From CAIYUC01 sp963682005 (lineage in GTDB: Bacteria; Bacteroidota; Bacteroidia; Bacteroidales; FEN-979), in assembly GCA_963682005.1 (NCBI GenBank), contig OY820914.1, positions 3,162,001 through 3,226,000 of the forward strand: a stretch of 64,000 nucleotides of DNA, read 5' to 3'. Position numbers and translations under genes: made by a program. A model generated the notes under the pieces. It had not been told where the DNA came from and did not search any database. It saw nothing but the letters and a program-made list of their open reading frames with translations. Below are positions 47,819 to 56,414 of this stretch, in pieces; positions within the stretch are counted from its first letter, which is position 1; each line of letters starts with the position of its first letter.

Positions 47819-48127
47819 TCAGATCGACAAAACTGAGTTCGTTGAATCTCCTACACCGCTCGGCACATGTTTATCTGCTTCGCTGTCATTTTCCCACCGG
47901 TGGTTGTCAAGCAGGTAACGGAACTGGTATTCCCTTCCGGGTTCAAGTTCGATGGAAACGTAGAAGGTGCCATCCTTCCGTTTTTTCATCGGCATATCCA
48001 TCCTGTCCCAGTTATTGAAATCCCCTACCAGGTGAACGGAAGTTGCAGCCTCTGCGATTTCACCCGGCAGCATGAATTTTACTTTGCACTGATTGTTTTT
48101 CTTAAGCATTTGTTTTTCAATAGCCAT
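47819..48127 (-). CDS. Small CBM48 (isoamylase early-set/AMPK-type) protein
   Basis: A 102-aa protein that is a single CBM48 domain: CKVKFMLPGEIAEAATSVHL, GDFNNWDRMDMPMKKRKDG and YQFRYLLDNHRWENDSEAD, with the GDFNNW and W-N-D residues typical of glycogen-binding AMPK-beta-like modules. Stand-alone CBM48 proteins are widespread in Bacteroidota and may regulate glycogen enzymes; no partner gene is nearby. No signal peptide is seen. Confidence 0.88.
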   Translation of the reverse strand: MAIEKQMLKKNNQCKVKFMLPGEIAEAATSVHLVGDFNNWDRMDMPMKKRKDGTFYVSIELEPGREYQFRYLLDNHRWENDSEADKHVPSGVGDSTNSVLSI

Positions 48128-48745
48128 ATTCTTTTTTTTATTTGTTAATAATAAACCTGATCAGCAGGGTCAAAGATTTTTATGAAATGTCGGTGCGTAT
48201 TTCCTGAGGCAATATGAATTAAAATGAATGAAAAAGCAGAAACTTATCCGGCGCCGGGGAATGAATTCCCCGGAATGACCATGTTCCTGAAAGTTTTCGT
48301 GTATTACCCTATCGTGCCCACATAATTTTCCGACGTTCCAATCTGCTGATCGCAAACTTAGCGCAAAATTATTAAAATTTTCGAAACCCCCAATACGTAA
48401 ATATTACATATTTATCCACGTGTTTTGTGAACCTGGTGTGTCAGAACTACGTCCGGCTGAGATCGGACAGGGAAAAAAGCCCGGTACTGCTAACTCACCA
48501 CCTCACCAGTTCACCAGCTCACCAGCTCACCACCTCACCAGTTCACCAGCTCACCAGTTCACCAGCTCACCAGTTCACCAGCTCACCAGCTCACCACCTA
48601 AATTGTGACGAAGAAAAAGGGTAGAGGGTAAATAGCGCTAAATTTGCAGAATGGATATTATTTCCGGTTGATTATAAAAGTTGCTTTCGGGGCAATTTTT
48701 CCGGTGTAACGGAGTTTATTTGTTTGTATAATGTGTTAATTTCCA
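48128..48745. other. 618-bp intergenic region with a palindrome, an 8-bp array and a promoter box
   Basis: 48254-48273 is a perfect palindrome-like hairpin (9-bp arms CCGGGGAAT and ATTCCCCGG, 2-nt loop). 48490-48600 is an 8-bp array. TAAATTTG at 48639-48646 is a possible promoter box of the beta-lactamase-like gene. Open frames across the array encode only repeat (TSSPAHQF type) and are not genes. Confidence 0.7.
48490..48600. repeat. 8-bp tandem array (ACCTCACC/AGTTCACC/AGCTCACC units)
   Basis: About thirteen units of the form A(C/G)(C/T)TCACC at strict period 8. ACCTCACC and AGTTCACC are the same words as in the array at 23340-23459, 25 kb away. Confidence 0.95.
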
Positions 48746-49801
48746 ATGAAAAAACAAGAGAAGAATCATTCAGAAAAATCTACAACTAAAGTAAAAACCG
48801 GCCACTACAACATTAAGGTCATCATCCTGTCAGGGATTACGGTCGTTTCGATATTATTGAATGTTTACCTGGTTACAAAACCCGCAGCAGGAGCAAAAAA
48901 AGAAACCATCACATCCAGCGTTGAAGATGCCTGCAGTCTCGACATCATCCGGAACATGCATGGGGAAAAGCATTATATTTATCCCCTGATCCTTGCCGAG
49001 CTGAATTCCGAATCACAGCGCTTCGACAATCTTAAGCTCGATCTTTCAAAGCTTATCATGCAGCGCGAAAGCGGGGGTGCCATCGAATCCGTTTCGGTTT
49101 ACCTGAAAGATATCCGCAGGGCGGAATGGATGAGCATCGGAAGTGATAAGGAATACCTTCCCGGCAGCCTGATGAAAGTTCCCATCATGATCTATTTCCT
49201 AAAAGAAGAACAGGAACATCCGGGTACCCTGAAAAAAGAGATCCTTTATGAACGGCCGCAAAGCAGTTTCCCTGAGCAGTCATACCGGGGCGATTCCATT
49301 GTGCCGGGGAAAAAATACTCCATTTCAGAACTCCTCCGTTACATGATCGACGAATCGGATAACAATGCCACGTGGGCGCTGACCCGCCAGATCGATCAGC
49401 AGAAATACAAGCAGATATTTGCCGACCTCAATATCCCTCCCTATGAAGTAAGCAATACACGGTATGCATTGTCGCCGCGTCAATACTCCAAATTTCTGCG
49501 TGTACTCTATAATGCATCCTATCTCAATGTCGATCTTTCTGCCTATGCCCTTCAATTGCTCTCCGGTTGCAAGTTCAGGGATGGCATAGCAAAGGACCTT
49601 CCAACCGACATTACCATAGCCCATAAATTCGGCGAACGGGGCATTAACTATGACATGGATTTCTCAGAATCAGCCATCATTTACAACGGTTCCAAACCCT
49701 ATCTCCTGACGATCATGACCCGCGGCAAAGACATCAAACTGCAAACAGCGCTTGTCAGCGAGATCTCTGCGGAGATCTTCATGCGATATAAGGACTTGTA
49801 A
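48746..49801 (+). CDS. Membrane-anchored serine hydrolase, class A beta-lactamase-like
   Basis: A 351-aa protein. Residues 28-48 form a membrane anchor (IKVIILSGITVVSILLNVYL). The catalytic domain has SLMK as the S-x-x-K motif (about residues 140-143, in LPGSLMKVPIMIYF), SDN in DESDNNATWALTR (about 204) and HKFGERG as the degenerate K-T-G box. This is the penicillin-binding/beta-lactamase fold (PF13354), but the K-F-G third motif is unlike true class A beta-lactamases (K-T/S-G), so peptidoglycan-related or other ester/amide hydrolysis is equally likely. It faces the periplasm. Monocistronic. Confidence 0.85.
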   Translation: MKKQEKNHSEKSTTKVKTGHYNIKVIILSGITVVSILLNVYLVTKPAAGAKKETITSSVEDACSLDIIRNMHGEKHYIYPLILAELNSESQRFDNLKLDLSKLIMQRESGGAIESVSVYLKDIRRAEWMSIGSDKEYLPGSLMKVPIMIYFLKEEQEHPGTLKKEILYERPQSSFPEQSYRGDSIVPGKKYSISELLRYMIDESDNNATWALTRQIDQQKYKQIFADLNIPPYEVSNTRYALSPRQYSKFLRVLYNASYLNVDLSAYALQLLSGCKFRDGIAKDLPTDITIAHKFGERGINYDMDFSESAIIYNGSKPYLLTIMTRGKDIKLQTALVSEISAEIFMRYKDL

Positions 49802-49807
49802 GGATTT

Positions 49808-49962
49808 TTCAAGAGTCACCAAGTCACCAAGTCACAAGGTCACAGGGTCACCAAGTCACAAGGTCGGAAGGGTAAAAGGTCAGAAGGTCATAAAGGAACA
49901 AAGTGACAAAAAGGATCATAATTCCTAATTCAAACTCATAATTCATAATTTAGTCACAAGGT
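49808..49962. repeat. 8-bp array (AGTCACCA/GGTCACAA/AGGTCAGA) followed by a period-7 array (CATAATT)
   Basis: Ten or so period-8 units start 7 bp after the upstream stop codon; from 49919 the units become TCATAAT/TCCTAAT-like at period 7. Confidence 0.85.
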
Positions 49963-49978
49963 CATTGGGTCATGACCG

Positions 49979-50000
49979 TCATTCCCGCGAAAGCGGGAAC
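49979..50000. repeat. Single copy of the GCGGGAA palindrome
   Basis: ATTCCCGCGAAAGCGGGAAC is the reverse complement form of the hairpin repeated five times at 8161-8370. Confidence 0.8.
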
Positions 50001-50070
50001 AGTCTTCAGTCTTCAGTCCCGAAACAGCAAAAATTTCTACCCCTGCACATCCCTGTTGTCAGGATATTAT

Positions 50071-50096
50071 TAAATTTGCTTAGGATAAAATTATGG
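50071..50096 (+). promoter_or_regulatory. Candidate promoter box (TAAATTTG) plus an 18-bp element repeated at 55440
   Basis: TAAATTTG at 50071-50078 is directly followed by CTTAGGATAAAATTATGG (50079-50096), which recurs exactly at 55440-55457 behind a similar T-rich box. The next gene starts 70 nt downstream. Confidence 0.45.
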
Positions 50097-50166
50097 TACA
50101 ACCTTTCCGGGTTTGGATCAGTTGATCGCATTAGTTTTCCGGATAAGCAGATAAAACAATCAGAAA

Positions 50167-51261
50167 ATGGAAAACCTGTGGAGATTAATTTTTACGTTCA
50201 TACTTTTTTTTCATGGGGTGATCCATCTCATGGGTTTTGCAAAGGCTTTCGGTTACGGACATATCACGCAGTTGACGAAAGATATATCAAAACCTGCAGG
50301 CATCATCTGGCTAATGACTGCAATCCTGTTCCTGGCAGCAGCCATTCAATTCATTATCAGGAAGGATATCTGGTGGATCACAGGACTTGCAGCGATCATC
50401 CTGTCGCAGATAATGATCGTCATATCCTGGCAGGACGCAAGTTTCGGCACATATGTCAATTTTCTTGTTCTGACTGTTGCCATCCTGTTCATGGGAAATT
50501 ACTTTTTTGAAAGTGGCTTTAAAAAGGATGTACTTGAGAATTTGAAACGGAATCATTCAGTAAATTCAGGACTTCTTACCGAATCAGATATACAGCCATT
50601 ACCCTTTCCTGTTAAGCGCTATTTAAAGTATGCAGGTGTTCTCAATACACCGAAATTGAATAATGTTCACATTGTTTTTACTGGTCAGATGCGCGGAAAG
50701 GGAAGAGGCTTTATGGAATTTACGTCCGAACAGTATAATTTTTTTGATGAACCTGCCCGGCTGTTTTTTATGAAAGGAAAAATGTTCGGGATCACAGTTC
50801 CCGGATATCATAAATATACCAGGGGAACTGCCATCATGGATATCAGGTTGTTTGGACTTTTTCCAATCGTTAAACAATCAGGAACGGTCATGAATAAAAC
50901 AGAAACGGTCACGCTTTTCAACGACATGTGCCTGATGGCCCCGGCATCTCTGATTGACAAAAGGATTAAATGGCAGGAGATCGACAGCAATACGGTGAAA
51001 GCTTCCTTTACCAACCACGATATTGGAATTTCAGCGATCCTCTATTTTAACGATGAAGGTCAGCTGATCAACTTTATTTCTGATGACCGGACAGAGATCA
51101 ATGATATGAAACAGTACCCTTTCTCAACCCCGGTATCCGCCTATAAGAATGTTAATGGTATAAATGTGATGTCTCACGGGGAGGCCGTTTATCAATACCC
51201 GGATGAGAAATTTACATACGGGAAATTTAACCTGGAGAAAATTGAATATAATACGGAATAA
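50167..51261 (+). CDS. DUF6544/DUF6920-like protein with N-terminal membrane helices
   Basis: A 364-aa protein. Residues 1-125 carry four hydrophobic helices with FTFILFFHGVIHLMGFAKAF first. The soluble half includes LPFPVKRYLKYAGV, MRGKGRGFMEFTSEQYNFF and MAPASLIDKRIKWQEID, the conserved pattern of a family annotated as DUF6544 or DUF6920, whose function is unknown. The family resembles lipoprotein-carrier-like beta-folds in its soluble part, but I cannot show this from sequence. Monocistronic. Confidence 0.8.
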   Translation: MENLWRLIFTFILFFHGVIHLMGFAKAFGYGHITQLTKDISKPAGIIWLMTAILFLAAAIQFIIRKDIWWITGLAAIILSQIMIVISWQDASFGTYVNFLVLTVAILFMGNYFFESGFKKDVLENLKRNHSVNSGLLTESDIQPLPFPVKRYLKYAGVLNTPKLNNVHIVFTGQMRGKGRGFMEFTSEQYNFFDEPARLFFMKGKMFGITVPGYHKYTRGTAIMDIRLFGLFPIVKQSGTVMNKTETVTLFNDMCLMAPASLIDKRIKWQEIDSNTVKASFTNHDIGISAILYFNDEGQLINFISDDRTEINDMKQYPFSTPVSAYKNVNGINVMSHGEAVYQYPDEKFTYGKFNLEKIEYNTE

Positions 51262-51319
51262 TAAGGTAGTCGGCTGAATTTTTGTTATTTTTACTTATCC
51301 GAAACCCAAAACAACAAAG

Positions 51320-52564
51320 ATGAAAACCCTGGTTGCTATCACGTTATTCCTGTTCCCATTGTTCGCATCTGCTCAATGGTTCGAAATTGGCCGTATCGAT
51401 AACCCTGAGCATGTGGTCATCGCCTCGGAGGATACCATTTATTCATTTAAAAACCAGGGGGTAGGGCCGGATAACGGGACCATTGGTACCGTGTATGGAC
51501 ATGGTGATACGCTATACCAGACAACCCATTACTCAGGATGCTGTCCCATCAATGACCTTTTCTTTCTGACCAAAGACACCGGCTTCCTGATATACAGCCA
51601 GCAGGCTTATGGCATTTTACTCCGGACAAACGACGGAGGAAATACCTGGAGCCCTCCCGGCTGTAACCTGCCATCGCCAAATGAACAGGATATCCAGTAT
51701 CTTACTACGGATATGGGCTATTGCATTCTTGGCTACAACTATTATGAGGATTCTGGAATGTTCAGGCGGTGCATTGACGGGAACAGCTTTGATACGCTGC
51801 TTCCGGGTTACAGGTTCGACGACAACAGCAAGGTTTATTTCACCGGTATCAATTCAGGGTTTATCCTTGCCAGGGATGCCGGGGATCATCCACTTGTCAT
51901 CCGTTCAACTGACATGGGGAATTCCTGGAATACTGTGCTTGCTAGCAACGGTTCTGCTTTTCGCTGCATTCATTTCCCGTCTTCTGATCATGGATTCATT
52001 GCCGGCGACAGCGGCCGGGTATATAAAACGTTGAACAACGGGGTTAACTGGACAGAATCAGTTATTGATCCCGGCATCAGCTGGCTGGATATCTTTTTTA
52101 TGAATGATTCCTGCGGATTTGTGGTCGGTACCGGGGGCAACGCATATTATACGGCTGATGCAGGAATGACCTGGGTAAAGCAGGAATTCCCGACCAGTCA
52201 TGACCTTGTAAAAGTTCATTTTGTTACCGATTCAACAGGGTTCATATGCTCAAGCCTGGAATTCTCTTCAGGAGAAGGTAAACTGTTTAAAACGACCAAT
52301 CTTGGGACAGTGGGAGGTACTGATCATTATCCTGGCAGGACAACGACCGTGACTGTTTACCCCAATCCTACCAACGGACCTGTTTCCATAAAGGACCTTG
52401 ATGTCAGTAAAACAGAGATCTACAGCCCGGTTGGAGGTTTGATCATGACACTCGGGAAAGGAACGGTTGATGCCGACCTTTCATCCCTGCCTGCAGGAGT
52501 TTACTTTCTGAAGATCTATCAGGGAGAACAGGCGGTAAGCCGTAAACTCATCCTGCAGAAATGA
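51320..52564 (+). CDS. T9SS cargo protein with BNR/Ycf48-like repeats
   Basis: A 414-aa protein. Signal peptide MKTLVAITLFLFPLFASAQ. The body has repeated LLRTNDGGNTWSPPG, VIRSTDMGNSWNTV, VYKTLNNGVNWTES and YYTADAGMTWVKQ segments, the Asp-box-like strand-turn of BNR/Ycf48 beta-propellers. The C-terminus (VTVYPNPTNGPVSIKDLDVS to VSRKLILQK) is a type A T9SS sorting domain. Function beyond secretion is unknown. Its stop overlaps the next start as ATGA. Confidence 0.9.
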   Translation: MKTLVAITLFLFPLFASAQWFEIGRIDNPEHVVIASEDTIYSFKNQGVGPDNGTIGTVYGHGDTLYQTTHYSGCCPINDLFFLTKDTGFLIYSQQAYGILLRTNDGGNTWSPPGCNLPSPNEQDIQYLTTDMGYCILGYNYYEDSGMFRRCIDGNSFDTLLPGYRFDDNSKVYFTGINSGFILARDAGDHPLVIRSTDMGNSWNTVLASNGSAFRCIHFPSSDHGFIAGDSGRVYKTLNNGVNWTESVIDPGISWLDIFFMNDSCGFVVGTGGNAYYTADAGMTWVKQEFPTSHDLVKVHFVTDSTGFICSSLEFSSGEGKLFKTTNLGTVGGTDHYPGRTTTVTVYPNPTNGPVSIKDLDVSKTEIYSPVGGLIMTLGKGTVDADLSSLPAGVYFLKIYQGEQAVSRKLILQK

Positions 52565-52983
52565 GGCTCAATCTACAACATGATGAGGGAATTGCACCCT
52601 TTAACCACCATGGACTGATTGCACGATGCGGGATGAACTGCAGTCTCTGCATGGCCTGGCAACGGGTGAAAAACAAGTGCCCGGGCTGCAGGGAACCTGA
52701 TACAGGCAAAACCATCTCTGTAAGACAGTGTAAAATCAAGAGCTGTGACAGATCCGAGGCGGAATTTTGTTACAGTTGTAACGAATTCCCATGCAAAAGG
52801 CTGAAACACCTGGATAAACGGTACCGCCTGAAATATCATATGAGCATGATCGAAAATCTTTTAATGATCAGGAATTCAGACATGGATGCATTCCTGGAGA
52901 GTGAAACGGAAAAGTGGTCCTGCTGGTCCTGTGGAGGAACGATCTGCGTTCATAAAGGAAAATGCGGCCAATGCGGGCAATAA
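52561..52983 (+). CDS. DUF3795 cysteine-rich protein
   Basis: A 140-aa protein rich in paired cysteines: ARCGMNCSLCMAWQ, KCPGCREPD, CKIKSCDRS, FCYSCNEFPCKRL and a further CWSCGG...CVHKGKCGQCG at the end. The first four match DUF3795, a probable metal-binding family in anaerobes; the additional C-terminal cluster may bind a second metal. No enzymatic role is known. It is coupled to the T9SS gene by an ATGA overlap, although the products would reside in different compartments. Confidence 0.88.
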   Translation: MRLNLQHDEGIAPFNHHGLIARCGMNCSLCMAWQRVKNKCPGCREPDTGKTISVRQCKIKSCDRSEAEFCYSCNEFPCKRLKHLDKRYRLKYHMSMIENLLMIRNSDMDAFLESETEKWSCWSCGGTICVHKGKCGQCGQ

Positions 52984-53004
52984 TGCCAGGTAGTACGCGT
53001 CAAG

Positions 53005-53079
53005 ATAAGGCACGTGTCACAGACGTGCGCCAACAAAGCAAAAATATAAGGCACGCGTCACAGACGCGCGCCAACAAAG
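53005..53079. repeat. Two direct copies of a 34-bp palindromic repeat
   Basis: Copies at 53005-53038 and 53045-53079 share ATAAGGCACG...CCAACAAAG. The core GGCACGCGTC-ACA-GACGCGCGCC (second copy) forms a 9 of 10 bp hairpin; the first copy carries T at one position in each arm where the second has C. Confidence 0.85.
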
Positions 53080-53112
53080 TGGGACAAATATTAAGTCACA
53101 AGTAACAAACAG

Positions 53113-53529
53113 ATGGAAAAAAATAAAACGACGGAGACTTCGCAAAGTGTGTCGGACTATATAAACGCTGTTTCGGATAAGGTAAAGCGAGAGGATTGTT
53201 TCCGCATTGCAGAGCTTTTTAAGGTGCAGACCGGATTTGATCCGAAAATGTGGGGACCCGGCATTATTGGCTTCGGAACCTGCCATTATAAATATGAAAG
53301 CGGGCGCGAGGGCGATATGCCACTTGTGGCTTTTTCTCCCAGGGCAAATGCGATCGTATTGTATCTTTCGGGAAATTTTGACCAGCGGGATGAGCTGCTG
53401 CAAAAATTTGGAAAGCACAAGACAGGCAAAGGCTGCATCTACATCAGGAAACTTGATGAAATTGATGAGGACGTGCTTATCAACATGGTTTCTCTTTCGG
53501 TCAGTCACCTCAGGAAGCTGTACCCTTGA
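53113..53529 (+). CDS. DUF1801 domain protein
   Basis: A 138-aa protein of the DUF1801 (YdhG-like) family: VSDYINAVSDKVKREDCFRI, MWGPGIIGFGTCHYKYESGR, FSPRANAIVLYLSGNF and GKGCIYIRKLDEIDEDVL are the family blocks. Small alpha/beta proteins of this family are common in Bacteroidota near SRPBCC, VOC and DoxX genes; their function is unknown. A glycosyltransferase gene follows on the same strand. Confidence 0.88.
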   Translation: MEKNKTTETSQSVSDYINAVSDKVKREDCFRIAELFKVQTGFDPKMWGPGIIGFGTCHYKYESGREGDMPLVAFSPRANAIVLYLSGNFDQRDELLQKFGKHKTGKGCIYIRKLDEIDEDVLINMVSLSVSHLRKLYP

Positions 53530-53593
53530 TATGCCTGTGAATTTGAATAATCCCATCATAGCCTTCTCTCCGCAAAACACGAACAACCTTGAT

Positions 53594-55060
53594 ATGAAGA
53601 AACGGTACCGGAATTTGATTTTGCTGTCGGTCATACTTCTCAGCTTCATCATGCACTTCAGTTTTTTCTCAAGAGATCTGATGAGCATTCATGTATGGCG
53701 GCAGACCCAGACGCAATCCACCATCGTAAATTTCTATGAGGAGGATATGAATATCCTCAATCCGCACCGGAATAACAGGGGGAATGGTGACGGGATATTC
53801 AGGATGGAATTTCCGCTTATGCAGTGGCTGGTAGCCTGTACTTACAAGGTGTTCGGCGAACACCTTGTCATAAGCAGGCTGTTCATGTTCGTCATTGCAG
53901 TGTTTTCAATCCTGGGCATGTACAGGATGCTCAATGCGGTATTCAGGAATGAAGCCCTTGCGCTCATGGGTGCATGGGCATTTACTTTTTCTCCCAGTTT
54001 TTTTTACTATACGATCAATCCGATCCCGGATAATTTAGCATTATGCTGTTCAATCTGGGGAATGGCATTGTTCTTTGAATGGCGCATGAAAGGGAAACCA
54101 TACCAGTTGCTGGTCAGCGGGTTTTTATTAGGGACAGGGGCACTGTGCAAGCTTCCGTTCATCCTCTGTTTCATTGTGCCGGTGATATATTTCATCATTC
54201 AGACCTTTGAAAACGGGTTCAGCAAAAGAAATACAGGGAATGCTGTCATCCATTGCAGTTTCATTCTCCTGCCGCTGGCATGGTATATCACTGTGATCCC
54301 GCAGTGGAAAGGCAATGGGATCGTCATGGGAATGCTTGACCATCATGTTTCATTCCTTGAATATCTTGATTATCTCCAGCACAACCTGGTCTCGAATCTG
54401 CCGGAGTTGTTGCTCAATTATGGCTCAGTACCTTTCTTTATTGCCGGTTTTTATTTTATCCGGAAGAGAAAGGCGTATAAGCATTCGTTTTTTTTATTGT
54501 TCCTGGCATGGAGCATTGCGGTCCTGGGGTATTTCCTGTTTGAACTGAACATGATCGGCAAGATCCATGATTATTATCTTTTTCCGTTTTATCCCCTGCT
54601 TTTCCTGCTGGTTGGTTACGGGGCCTGGAACATTTATTCAATGGGAAGCAGGATGGCCAGGTATATCGTGCTGGTCCTGCTGCTGGTCCTGCCCTTAACG
54701 GCCTGGCTTCGGATGCAGAACCGGTGGGAACCTTCTACACCCGGTTTCAACAGGGATCTGTTGGAATATAAGGTGGAACTCCGGAATGCCGTGCCCGGGG
54801 ATGCCCTATGCATTGCCGGAAATGATGAATCAGGCTTTATATTTTTTTATTACATCGATAAAAAAGGATGGGCGTTCAGTGACGATCAGTTAAGCGCCGC
54901 CGAAATGAAAAGAATGATAACCGAAGGCGCGAAGTACCTGTATTCTGATTCCCGGATCATTGAGAATGATTCAAATTGCAGACAATTTCTTGACACACTG
55001 ATCCTCGAACGAGGAACCGTAAGAGTTTACAGGTTGAGGTCCGGGAAGGGCAGGCCTTGA
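53594..55060 (+). CDS. GT39/ArnT-like membrane glycosyltransferase
   Basis: A 488-aa protein with about eleven membrane helices. After the first helix, SIHVWRQTQTQSTIVNFYEE gives the acidic/aromatic first loop of the GT-C fold PMT/ArnT-like family (PF13231), and FRMEFPLMQWLVACTYKVFG follows. The donor would be a polyprenyl-phosphate sugar and the acceptor is unknown. The start is set at ATG 53594 (MKKRYRNLILLSVILLS), with an alternative at 53531; a longer open frame back to 53207 overlaps the DUF1801 gene in another frame and lacks family similarity. Confidence 0.85.
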   Translation: MKKRYRNLILLSVILLSFIMHFSFFSRDLMSIHVWRQTQTQSTIVNFYEEDMNILNPHRNNRGNGDGIFRMEFPLMQWLVACTYKVFGEHLVISRLFMFVIAVFSILGMYRMLNAVFRNEALALMGAWAFTFSPSFFYYTINPIPDNLALCCSIWGMALFFEWRMKGKPYQLLVSGFLLGTGALCKLPFILCFIVPVIYFIIQTFENGFSKRNTGNAVIHCSFILLPLAWYITVIPQWKGNGIVMGMLDHHVSFLEYLDYLQHNLVSNLPELLLNYGSVPFFIAGFYFIRKRKAYKHSFFLLFLAWSIAVLGYFLFELNMIGKIHDYYLFPFYPLLFLLVGYGAWNIYSMGSRMARYIVLVLLLVLPLTAWLRMQNRWEPSTPGFNRDLLEYKVELRNAVPGDALCIAGNDESGFIFFYYIDKKGWAFSDDQLSAAEMKRMITEGAKYLYSDSRIIENDSNCRQFLDTLILERGTVRVYRLRSGKGRP

Positions 55061-55551
55061 ATTTTAAGGTCGGAAGGGTAGAAGGATAGATGGTAAAATA
55101 TCATTATTAAGTTACCGGGTCACAAGGTCAAATACATTCCGGTTTATGTGATGTATCCCCGTAATACGGGGACGTAATCCATCATCCGACGTTGACCCGT
55201 AGGGGAAAGTCGTGACTTTCCCCGTATCTTCAAATAATGTGGATCGTTATGCAGTTTGCAGTTGGCTCCTGGCCTTTAGCTATTGGCATTTGGCGGTCAG
55301 AGGTTTGAATCACGCAATCCGCAGCGCGAGGCCCGCCTCCCCATCGTAATTCGTAATCCCGTAATTCGTAATTACTCATCCTTCCCAATAAAAAATATCT
55401 GCCATCATATGTTATTTGTATTGATTTTTATTATTTTTACTTAGGATAAAATTATGGGAGTAATGCTAACTGCAATACGTCTGATATTCTACTTTCCATA
55501 ATAAAATGAAATCGTATTATTGAGATTGTAACCGCAAGTGTTTATATAATC
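55061..55551. other. Gene-free stretch with hairpins and short arrays
   Basis: 55069-55100 is a period-8 array (AAGGTCGG, AAGGGTAG, AAGGATAG, ATGGTAAA). CCCCGTAATACGGGG at 55157-55171 and GGGGAAAGTC/GACTTTCCCC at 55202-55223 are perfect hairpins. 55345-55378 is a period-7 array (CGTAATT). The 18-bp element at 55440-55457 repeats 50079-50096. No gene is seen. Confidence 0.7.
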
Positions 55552-55558
55552 GTTATGC
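55552..55558 (+). other. Possible cassette core site GTTATGC (left end of PIN TA cassette)
   Basis: GTTATGC lies 69 bp before the antitoxin and is the reverse complement of GCATAAC, which opens the inverted repeat after the toxin (56288). The same GTTATGC occurs at 59120. Confidence 0.4.
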
Positions 55559-55601
55559 GATAAAAATTTCATCACTCCTCTCAAGATTTGGGTACATTTT
55601 G

Positions 55602-55609
55602 TACCTTTG
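55602..55609 (+). promoter_or_regulatory. Promoter -7 box of the PIN toxin-antitoxin pair (TACCTTTG)
   Basis: TACCTTTG lies 17 nt before the antitoxin ATG. The identical octamer precedes mntA at 58381. Confidence 0.55.
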
Positions 55610-55626
55610 AAATAAATAATCAGAAT

Positions 55627-55830
55627 ATGATCATCGAAAAAACAAAAGACCAAATACTTATAAAAATCTCTCCGAAAGTTAATCCTTTTGGATTTCAGCG
55701 AATTATGGATTATCTGGAATATTTGGAGCTTACCTCAAAGAGCAAGGCTAACCAATCTGATGCAGACAAACTCGCTGAGGAGCTAAATCAATCTTGGTGG
55801 AAAACGAATAAGGATAAATTCCTTCAATGA
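55627..55830 (+). CDS. Antitoxin of PIN-domain toxin-antitoxin module
   Basis: A 67-aa protein (MIIEKTKDQILIKISPKVNP to NKDKFLQ) with a helical C-terminal half (KSKANQSDADKLAEELNQSW). It overlaps the PIN toxin gene as ATGA, with antitoxin first, the usual order. ATG 55627 is chosen because a longer frame would start before the promoter box. No DNA-binding fold can be named with confidence. Confidence 0.8.
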   Translation: MIIEKTKDQILIKISPKVNPFGFQRIMDYLEYLELTSKSKANQSDADKLAEELNQSWWKTNKDKFLQ

Positions 55831-56279
55831 GGATTATTGTTGATGCAAATATTATTTTCAGTGCCATATTGAATACTGATGGCAAGATTGGGGATATCCT
55901 ATTAAATTCACATAACGTATTTGAATTTATTGCACCACGGTTTTTAAAAGAAGAGATTCGGAAACACCACAAAAAAATAATCGATATTACTGGGTACTCA
56001 AACTCAGAATTGTTAGAAATAGAAGATAAAGTCTATAAGCCAATATCCTTCCTCTCGGAGGTACACGTCCCTCTGTCAATTAGAAAATCCGCTAACCACT
56101 TGGTCAAAGATATAGATCAAAAAGACGTTTTATATATAGCATTCGTTAAATATTTCAGATGCAAATTATGGTCTGGAGATAAAGCCTTAAAGAAGGGGCT
56201 TATTAAAAAAGGATTTACAAATATTCTTTCAACTGACGAGCTGTATAAAATAAGAGAAATCAAGCGTTTAAAGAAATAA
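55827..56279 (+). CDS. PIN-family toxin
   Basis: A 150-aa PIN-domain ribonuclease-like protein. The first acidic residue lies in MRIIVDANIIFSAIL, the second in the FLKEEIRKH segment, the third and fourth in DIDQKDVLYIAF and LWSGDKALKKGL, matching the PIN metal site. Such toxins cleave RNA (often tRNA) and are held inactive by the partner protein. The pair is AT-rich and lies between two cassette-like core sites. Confidence 0.9.
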   Translation: MRIIVDANIIFSAILNTDGKIGDILLNSHNVFEFIAPRFLKEEIRKHHKKIIDITGYSNSELLEIEDKVYKPISFLSEVHVPLSIRKSANHLVKDIDQKDVLYIAFVKYFRCKLWSGDKALKKGLIKKGFTNILSTDELYKIREIKRLKK

Positions 56280-56287
56280 TTTTCATC

Positions 56288-56414
56288 GCATAACGAACCG
56301 GCATCCGCAATGCGGGCGGGTTTCCGAAGGCTGGCATTCACCAAACCTGCAAATGACTTACAAGGCAATAAAAGCATACAAGTAAACCCCGCACTGCGGC
56401 TGCCGGCGCAACGT
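56288..56414 (+). other. attC-like imperfect inverted repeat after the PIN module
   Basis: The left arm (56288-56323, GCATAACGAACCGGCATCCG onwards) and right arm (56384-56414, ending TGCCGGCGCAACGT) pair over about 25 positions with single unpaired bases, enclosing a loop of about 60 nt. The ends carry TAACG and AACGT, as in attC sites of integron cassettes. The group II intron begins exactly at its right end. No integrase gene is in the window. Confidence 0.5.

Noticed and set aside
48420..48624. Two overlapping open frames of TSSPAHQF type
   Set aside because: They are translations of the 8-bp array and carry no unique domain.
48746..49801. True class A beta-lactamase
   Set aside because: The third motif is K-F-G rather than K-T/S-G and there is a membrane anchor, so I keep a general serine hydrolase call.
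53207..53593. N-terminal extension of the GT39-like protein
   Set aside because: It overlaps the DUF1801 gene in another frame and the family begins at the first membrane helix after ATG 53594.
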